A stretch of 64,000 nt of DNA, from assembly GCA_001792895.1 (NCBI GenBank), contig MARA01000004.1:2046001-2110000 (forward strand), given 5' to 3'. Positions within the stretch are counted from its first letter, which is position 1. The number at the start of each line of letters is the position of its first letter. Positions 56,942 to 64,000 of this stretch are shown here, piece by piece. The position numbers and the translations under genes were made by a program. The stretch comes from Lentinus brumalis. Taxonomy: Eukaryota > Basidiomycota > Agaricomycetes > Polyporales > Polyporaceae. Below the pieces are notes generated by a model. The model searched no databases and was not told the DNA's origin. It worked only from the letters and a program-made list of their open reading frames with translations.

Positions 56942-59751
56942 GCGGCTCCAGCTCGGACTCACGTTCGGGGCTCGGACACTCGGAGGCGTCAGATGATGAC
57001 TTGTCGTTTGCCACCTGGTTGGCTCGCTATCGATTGCATTGCGCTTTGCTTTCGCCGGACATATTCTCTCCCCACATTCATCCCCATTTGCGATGTTCCA
57101 ATTGCATTCGCCCCATTCTCGCACCTGCGCTACCCACATTCCCCATCATCATCCCACATTCACACTGTATATTACGCATACATGCCGCCCCACTAGTTGC
57201 GTTCCTCTGGATCTCTTTGGAACTCGAACATCCCGGCTTCTCGGGACCTTGGTCCAGCCATGCGCGCCGGTTGGATTCCTGGAATGTGTGTGAGTGTCAT
57301 CGTGGTTCGATGCATGCGGCTTCTCGGGGCTTCTCGCGCTGACTGCTTGACGCCATTCCGGCTTCCCTCACTTCCTCCTTAGCCCGGTATTACGCTTGCG
57401 AATTCCACGCTGCGCTCATGAGACGGCCTCGCACCGCCGCCGGTCCACTGTCCAGTGCCACGCAGCCCGACAAACGACTTGCCCAGCACCGGTCCTGGAT
57501 GATCATACGCCCCTCGGGCTGCTGGCATGACCTCCATTAATGGCCGCTTCGGGCACGGCAGCGCCTCCTTTGCGCGCGATCACCCCTCCTGCATGCATGC
57601 TTTCAGTGCCCCTCTCCTCCCGCAGCGCGGTCCACCCTGCAGGACGATCAGGTTCCGGGGCTCACTAGTTCATCAGCCCATGCCAAGTAGACAGCTCACA
57701 GGAATGGATGCGTTCGGCACGGTGGCAATACCGTGCGTAACCGCGTATGTCCCGTCGCCGCTTCCCGCAGTGCTCTCCAACTCCCTCAAGTCGGGCCCTG
57801 TGTCCGCTGTCACGGCTTGCACGTACAGCACCAGGACTTCTGCGACCGTAACGCTGCGCAGCCGCCGACACCGTGCGTGCGATGCGCGGACACGTCACCC
57901 GCACGACGGTAAGTATATTGTGTCCTGTCCTGGGTGCCCTGTTGGCAATGCGCCTGCGCGTTCTGTATATGCTGTCGGATAGCCGTTCCACGGACCACGG
58001 CGCATGCACCGTGGGCCGTGGCGCTGTTGCGTTGGCTCGACCGCGCGCGCGTACGCGATATGGCATATCACCGCAATCTTCTAATAGCGCCGCGTCTTTA
58101 TTCGTCGATGCCGGCTCCATCTGGGCCTCCTTCTGGTCCGAGTCGCTCGCGCAGCAGGCCCTGTTTCACGCGGACGTCTCAGCATGAGCTTTTAGCGTCC
58201 GGGTCTCAGTGCGTGTGCGGCGTGACACTGACAGGGTCATCTTCCGCGACGTGTCAGGCGTATACGTACACTGGTAAGCACTAGTCATCTGTATAGCTGG
58301 GTTCCGTGTTCCCGATCCTCTGAATCAGCCTCGAAGGTGCGTCAGCGGCGCATACAGAAGAAGTGTTTATCGCCGCACATACAGCGACGCGGTTCCGGAC
58401 GGAGTGGGTCTGACTACATACTCCAGTGGTGCAAGTACATACTGTCATCGTGAGCAAAATGTGCAGCGACCGGCGTGGCACGGGTAGTAGCAGGGTGCGG
58501 GCGAGCTTGTTTCCAATATTTCGAAACCGCCGCCTGCTTCCGAGTCGCATTCCCGTACGTTCTCCGGGAGGAGGAGTGGATATAAGTGCGTTGTAAGTAG
58601 CGTCCTGTCGCGTTCGGCGGTCTTGCACGGAATCCACGGGACGGCCGAGTGTTGCCTCCTGGGAGGATTGTGCGACGATGGATCATCTCGCCGTCGCTCA
58701 CCGGATGCATCTGTCAGACTGGAGTCGAAGACATATGGATGAATGGGCTCATCTCAGTCAGGCTCGCAATTGAATATTCAGTCTGACGTGCGAGTCGTAA
58801 ATCTCCTGATGTCGATTATGCAGACTGTATAATTTAATAGAGGCTGTCGGCACTCCTCGAGAACTCCAATTTACTGATGAAGGTCGCAGAACAGGATGCG
58901 GGATTGCAATTGCAAGTACTTAAGTTGAAGTGGTGGATGCAGTGATGGCCCTGATGGTGTGATCCAGCTGCGCACCCGAATCTCCACTGCATCCAGGCGC
59001 ACATTTCAGTAGGAGGCAAGGGAAGACGAACGGTGCAGATGATTGACGTCGTCAGGTGGACGTCCAACGTTTGCGAAGATCGTCTGCGGAGCGGTCGGAT
59101 AATACGAGGGGTTTGAGCTGGAGCTTGCTCCGATGATTCGATGTCTGTAACGCGGCATGCATCCCGTACACACTCACGAATTGAATAAAGACCGAAAATA
59201 CATCCAACTGCGGCCAGGACGATGTGCGCATCAGTGATCCGTGTTAGTCCTCGAAACTCGCGAACGAGATGTAGAGGGGCGACTCGGTGCACCACTGCGG
59301 TGCCTCTCGTATTCAGGGCGTTGATGAACGCCTCCCAAAGTACGGACTGTGATACCAAGCACAAACTGCGCCGAGCCTGCACTTGACCGTTTCGGCTTAC
59401 GCTCATTGCGGGGCTTCGGCGACCGATGATCAACACGCTAGGATGGGAGGTGCTGGACAGGCACGATTTTGCGGTCAGAAGGCCGAAGCAAGTCGGACGG
59501 ATGAGATGTGACGTTGCTGGCCAGCGCACAGATTGCGTGGTCTGATGCGATCCGCGAAGGACAGACGGACGATACACAAACATGTTCAATTCAGACGGTC
59601 CCACGCAGAGCTATCGCATGTGGCGGGCGGCGACCGGGGGCGGTGATCTACGAGAGTGTGAGTGTACCGCATGATATTAGGAAGAGCGTGACGGGACATC
59701 AATGGGACAGATGAGCAGACTGGAGGAGACCGTGCCGGCACCGAGCCTCGA
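56942..59751. other. Gene-poor region, 2.8 kb
   Basis: It follows the unknown gene and ends at the SRP receptor stop. The first 400 bases look like 3' UTR. Plus-strand frames at 57527-57982 and 57934-58284 and a minus-strand frame (ATG 59583 to 58834, 250 codons) are open but without recognisable motif. A 9-base inverted repeat (gtcagactg near 58712, cagtctgac near 58780) occurs. I see no supported gene. Confidence 0.45.
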
Positions 59752-62700
59752 CTAATCACTGAGGATAGCTTGCACAACATTTGCGACACGCAACTGTCGC
59801 AGGTCCGTATATGTCTGTGCAATAATCACAAATGATCAGAGCCCTGTCGCGCTCAAGAAGAAAAACAAGGGAGCAATACCTGTCCGCATCCAACGAAAAT
59901 GATGGGCTGCCCGGTAACGTATGTCATAGACAATGCGGCGCCAACCTGCAACAAACGACAAACGACAAGGGTCAGCACGCACTCCGGCACATTGATGGAC
60001 GCGGCACAGCTGCGCATTGGGAGCGGCAGCGAGAACAAGCAAACACGGTCAAAGGCGCACCTTGTCGTCGACGGTGTCCCACTTGGTGACGAGCATCCCA
60101 TCGATACCACGCTCCTGGCCGCCAGACGCAGCGGAGAAGTCGCGCAGCGCGCGATCAAATTTCGTGAGCTGGTCGACAGCCTCGTTTCCGACCAAAGCTT
60201 CGCCAACAAAGATGATCTTATCCGGGGTGTTCGTCGCGACAAGCTGTGAGGGTTTGTTGAGAAAATGTCAGTCACACTCGTCGGCGTGAACAAAGTGTGA
60301 GACTTGTCGCACCTTTGCCAGCGCGCGCATGAGAGGCTGTATTGTTGAGAACCAGCATCAGCTATCTGTCTGAGGTGGCGTATGCAGAGCGCTATTGTCA
60401 TACCTCGTTGTCCTGCATGCGACCGGCGGTATCAATGAGAACGACATCGAAGTCGTTATCGCGGCCTAGGAGATATCAGTGACCGTGTCTCCCGGCGGTA
60501 CGTAGACATGAAGACATACCGTAAGCTATAGCTTCCCTTGCGATCCCAGCAGCGTCTTTGCCATATCCGCGTTCGTACAACTCCACGCGCCCCTTGCTGT
60601 TTGTTGCTCCGTCGACGCCGAGCATCCCGAGGTTACGGACATGGACTCGAAGCTGTTCCACGGCGCCGCTCCTGTAGGCGAGATTTGGCAATCAGTGGCG
60701 TATAGCGAAACTTGCACCGAGTTGCCCACCGGAATGTGTCACACGCTGCGATGAGCACCCGGAAGCCATTCTGAATTAACCAGAAGCAGACTTTCGAGAG
60801 ATTCGTACTCTTGCCGACGCCGTTGACCCCGACGAAGGTGATGCTGTACGGTAATCGTTTTTGGGAGGCTGCTACGGGCGTCGTCAACTTAGTCCGAATG
60901 GACAGGAGCAGGTCGGTTGACGTCTTGGGCGTGAGTATGCGCGTGATGGAGTTGGACAGCGCTTGGCGAACAGCGGAGGTCGTAGCTGTGAAGGAGTAGT
61001 CGTGAGTATAGCAAACAAACCGAAAAGGGACACCGCGCGTACACTGAAAACCGCCCACTTTCTTGCCGACCAGGCTCTGACCAACGTCATCGCAAACTTT
61101 GTCGGCGATTTCCTTCGCAACATTCTTCTTCATGAGATGTTGCTTCATCGCCTCCAAGACAGGTTTCAGATCTTCCTCCGTGAGGACCTTTGAGCCTGTC
61201 AGGCGCGAGAAGATGGAGCCAAGTGCGCCTAGAGAGCCAGACGCGGGTTTCGCGTCTTGACCGCCCTTCTTGAGCACCTGCGCGATGACGTCGTCCGCGT
61301 TCTTGTCACTCTGAGAGCCAAACTCCCAGTCTTTGACCTCGTACAGACCATCCTGCGTACGGGTGCCAAGCGACCCATTGTCAACAAGCGCAGACAAATC
61401 GAGAGAGCTGGCGGGGCCGTCAGACACAGAGCTGTCGTAGCTGTAGTCCAGCGAAGCCATGTCGTTCTCAGTGGGCGCCGCCTCGCCCCATTTGCGTTGT
61501 ACTTTGGCCCGAGACTTGCGCTTCGAGGTCGGGGTCTCGGAGCTGGTAAAGTACAGGAATTAGCATCATAAAGCACGGTGTGATAGCGCATACAGTGACT
61601 GACTCGGATGCTGGAAGACTGTCTCTTCCACTGCCGACGTCCGTGCGACCCCGACCGCGTCGGCTCGCCTGGCCCCCTCGGCCACGAAGCCTATTTTTCA
61701 AGGCTTGCACATTCCGCGCAATTTGCTCTTCGTCCTGTACTTCTGCGTTGGACTGTGACGGAACTGTGTCCATGTGTCAGCTGAAGCAGAGCGGGCCTGG
61801 TCGATGCAAGAGCAAACTCACTCGTACTCGCATCTTCGGCAGGCGGCGTCACATCAATCACCGCACGGGCAGGGTGAGCGACCCGGGTGCGGCGTTCCTG
61901 CAGAGGTAGCGACAGTCCACAATCAGCCCACTATGCATAGCTTATGCCAGATTTGAAGAAATCTTGAGAACGTTCACAAGCAGTGAGTCGCACCAACGAC
62001 GGCGGATGAGTCACCGGATGTTCTGGGGCGAGTTCTCTGCAGTCTCTTTTGCGCAGGACGTTGCCTCACTGAGCTAGCGTGGGACTCGAGGCATTGTCCC
62101 TGCCTAGCATGTCAATTTGGGGCAGATGGCACATGTCCGCCAGTGACTGGTATCATGATTGGGGAATATAGAGGACTGGGTGTACGAACCTGGGCGGCCT
62201 TGTCCTCGAGGCCACGGAGAAGCTTGTCAAAGACCCCGTCCCAGCCCTCAAACGCTTTGCGGAAGTTCCATGACGCGGAAGGAGCGGCCGAAGAAGAGAG
62301 CTTAGCCGAGCTTGTGACATGGAGGGACGCGACGAAACTAGCCAGAAATGGCTGGAAGAGCTTGATGAAGAGGGTCTTGAGTGCGAGCAGCAGCTCGTCA
62401 ACGTAAGTCAATTGCAAAATGCGCTGGTATGCGACCTGCAAGGATCCATTGCCCACGAGTCGGCGCGAGGATGCATTGGGGAGTAAATTCGGGACGTACG
62501 ACGAATATGAGCTCTAGGTCGTTCACGAACGTCCACTTGACGGCATAACCATCCTTCTCGTACTTCCCGTCGGAGCTCCGGCCTTCAATAAGTGATTCGC
62601 GCACGAGAGAGTTGACAGGGGAAGTAGAGGATGCTGCGGTATGGGATGCTGCAGGAGTGAATGATCGCGACCATAGGACAACGCCGCCTGCAGCACGACC

Positions 62701-62780
62701 TTCTCCGTCAGCTCCCCGCCCCAAGCCACGACGACAGGCAGGTGCGTACCCTTGTGCGAGATGGAGCAGTGGTCGAGCAT
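59752..62780 (-). CDS. SRP101: Signal recognition particle receptor alpha subunit (SRP101/SRPRA)
   Basis: This ER-peripheral GTPase docks SRP-ribosome complexes at the translocon. Exon 1 from ATG 62780 gives MLDHCSISHKG, then GVVLWSRSFTPAASH, the longin-like SRX domain, with YAVKWTFVNDLELIFVVAYQ and LQLTYVDELLLALKTLFI. A charged linker follows (NRLRGRGGQASRRGRGRTDV). The N-subdomain has EEDLKPVLEAMKQHLMKKNV. The G domain has ITFVGVNGVGKSTNLSK, AACDTFRSGAVEQLRVH, DVVLIDTAGRMQDNE, LVTKWDTVDDKVGAALSMTY and GQPIIFVGCGQTYTDLRQLR. It ends NVVQAILSD at TAG 59752-59754. The whole is about 640 residues, normal for the family. It is divergent from the Argonaute gene. Confidence 0.93.
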
Positions 62781-63171
62781 GGTGAAGAACGGGAAGAGAG
62801 CAAGAGCTTGGCTCTGTGGCTGTCGGGTGACGGGGAATCCTGGCACGGTGTAGCGCCGGAGATCTACCACGTTGTCCGAGATCGCGTTTAGGATCGCGTC
62901 TGTCCCGAAAGCGCGTTCTGGGAACACACGCTGCAACGCGTCGACGCGTTCCTCGACTCGAACCTCCTCTCTGTTCGGCTTTAGAAGCCCCCATTCTTGT
63001 ATATGAATTCGTTCGTCTCTCGAGTGCCCTCAGTTCATTTTCCCTCAGTTTCCCTCCCACCGTTCCATCCATACGTTGAAACTCGCCCTCACCCCCGTAA
63101 TCGATCGTAGTGCGTAGGAGACAACCCTCACTTGCTCAGATGCAGCTGCTAACCACAGAGATATTCAGGAG
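62781..63171. other. Divergent promoter of SRP101 and Argonaute
   Basis: The 391 bases form the shared upstream region. No TATA box is evident. An additional RG-rich 5' exon of the Argonaute gene could lie here, since many Argonautes have one, but I cannot identify it. Confidence 0.5.
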
Positions 63172-64000
63172 ATGAACCGACGTCAGCTCAGCGTTACGAC
63201 TAACTCGTACGAGATCACGGCGCTTCCCACTTCCCCCTACTTCCACTTCGACGGTAAGTATGCACTCCGACTCAGGTCCATCAGGTTGACGTAACGTGAC
63301 GTACTAACCTTGTTCATCGCAGTCGGTAAATAGCTGCCGCGAAGCATTGCTGCCGCATTCCCTCACGTAGCTTCTTAGAAATCGTACCTCCCTGTTTGAC
63401 GAAGGGCCGCAACTACGAGATCATCGACCGCCTCCAGACTGACAACGCAGATGTCTTCAACCCTCGCCCTGTCTTCGATGGGAGGAAGAATATGTTTTGT
63501 CGACGCGACATCAGGGGCGGCGACGTATGTCTCCCTATGAACTTCGTCCAAGTCCTTAAGCTCACCCCTTATTCACTTGCAGTATCCCGTCGCGATGGGA
63601 CGTGACCGGACCAAGATCACCCACAAGGTCACCATCAAGAGAGTCAACGTGATCAATCCGACGTAGGTCCTTGTAGATCTCACTTAGTAGACTTGTCATA
63701 ACCTCGTGTTAGTGACGTGCAGAAGCTCTTGCGCCCGCGGCAGCAAGGAGACAGCGCTGAGCTGAACGCGATGTCGCTGAACTTACTGCAACTGATCGTA
63801 CGCCAGGCTCCCAATCTTCGACACAGGTTCCCTGCCGACGCTCGTTCGTTCTACGTCGAAACGAACGCGCGGGACCTGCGCATCGGTCTCTCCGCATGGC
63901 GCGGGTTCTTCCAGTAAGTCGTTCAACTCCAGCTACACTGTCCTGTAGTCATGACATATTCTACAGGAGTGTGCGACCGACACAAGGACGGCTCTTGATC
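63172..64000 (+). CDS. Argonaute-like protein, N-terminal part (3' end outside window)
   Basis: Argonautes bind small RNAs and silence transcripts or transposons. The visible 180 or so residues start MNRRQLSVTTNSYEITALPT and SPYFHFD, then EIVPPCLTKGRNYEIIDRLQ, the N domain. NPRPVFDGRKNMFCRRDIRG and RTKITHKVTIKRVNVINPTD follow, then linker-1/DUF1785-like LRHRFPADARSFYVETNA, and LRIGLSAWRGFFQSVRPTQG running into the window end. This order is diagnostic of eukaryotic Argonaute N-L1. Exon 1 ends after 82 coding bases; the join to the second large exon most likely passes through a 3-nt exon (63323-63325). The PAZ and PIWI domains are beyond the window, so slicer residues cannot be judged. Confidence 0.88.

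Overview
The window is nuclear DNA of a filamentous basidiomycete, most likely an Agaricomycete and probably a wood-decay polypore. It is GC-rich. Almost every gene is cut by many 50-70 nt GT-AG introns. The gene content is typically fungal: Zn2Cys6 regulator, RMD5/GID2, NSA1, NOP16, PDX1/SNZ, SFI1. A secreted GH43-CBM35 protein closely resembles the exo-beta-1,3-galactanases known from white-rot fungi. No bacterial-type operons, tRNA, rRNA or CRISPR were seen. Exon joins were made by eye, so coding ends are more reliable than individual splice sites.

Layout. 1-25 kb is dense housekeeping DNA: the 3' part of an amino-acid permease, pirin, NSA1, RMD5, a centrin-binding SFI1 protein, a small PIG-Y-like GPI-synthesis subunit, an unknown protein, an MFS transporter, a long-chain acyl-CoA ligase, a penta-EF-hand protein, a HAD hydrolase, QCR10 and NOP16. 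25-43 kb holds a Zn2Cys6 transcription factor, a 2.7 kb gene-free stretch, a small zinc-ribbon protein, a membrane-anchored aspartic protease, YPT1, a divergent cyclin-L/SR-protein pair, a small unknown gene and the vitamin B6 synthase PDX1. 43.8-46.1 kb is the GH43 galactanase. 46.1-54.9 kb is accessory in character: a large gene with a DDE-transposase-like core and zinc-binding cysteine clusters, a smaller same-strand gene upstream, and flanks rich in perfect hairpins. 54.9-64 kb holds mitochondrial IMG2 (mL49), an unknown NLS-bearing protein, a 2.8 kb gene-poor stretch, the SRP receptor alpha subunit and the 5' part of an Argonaute gene that runs off the window.

The genes do not form one pathway; many are arranged as divergent pairs with 0.2-0.8 kb shared promoters. 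Two ribosome-assembly factors (NSA1, NOP16), secretory-route factors (SRP receptor, YPT1, PIG-Y-like) and mitochondrial components (QCR10, IMG2) lie here by chance or shared housekeeping expression. Three things stand out: a run of very small internal exons (candidate sizes 3, 6, 7, 10, 13, 15 and 18 nt) in seven places across six genes; the transposase-like locus with its companion gene and hairpin flanks; and a reading-frame puzzle at the first exon junction of PDX1.
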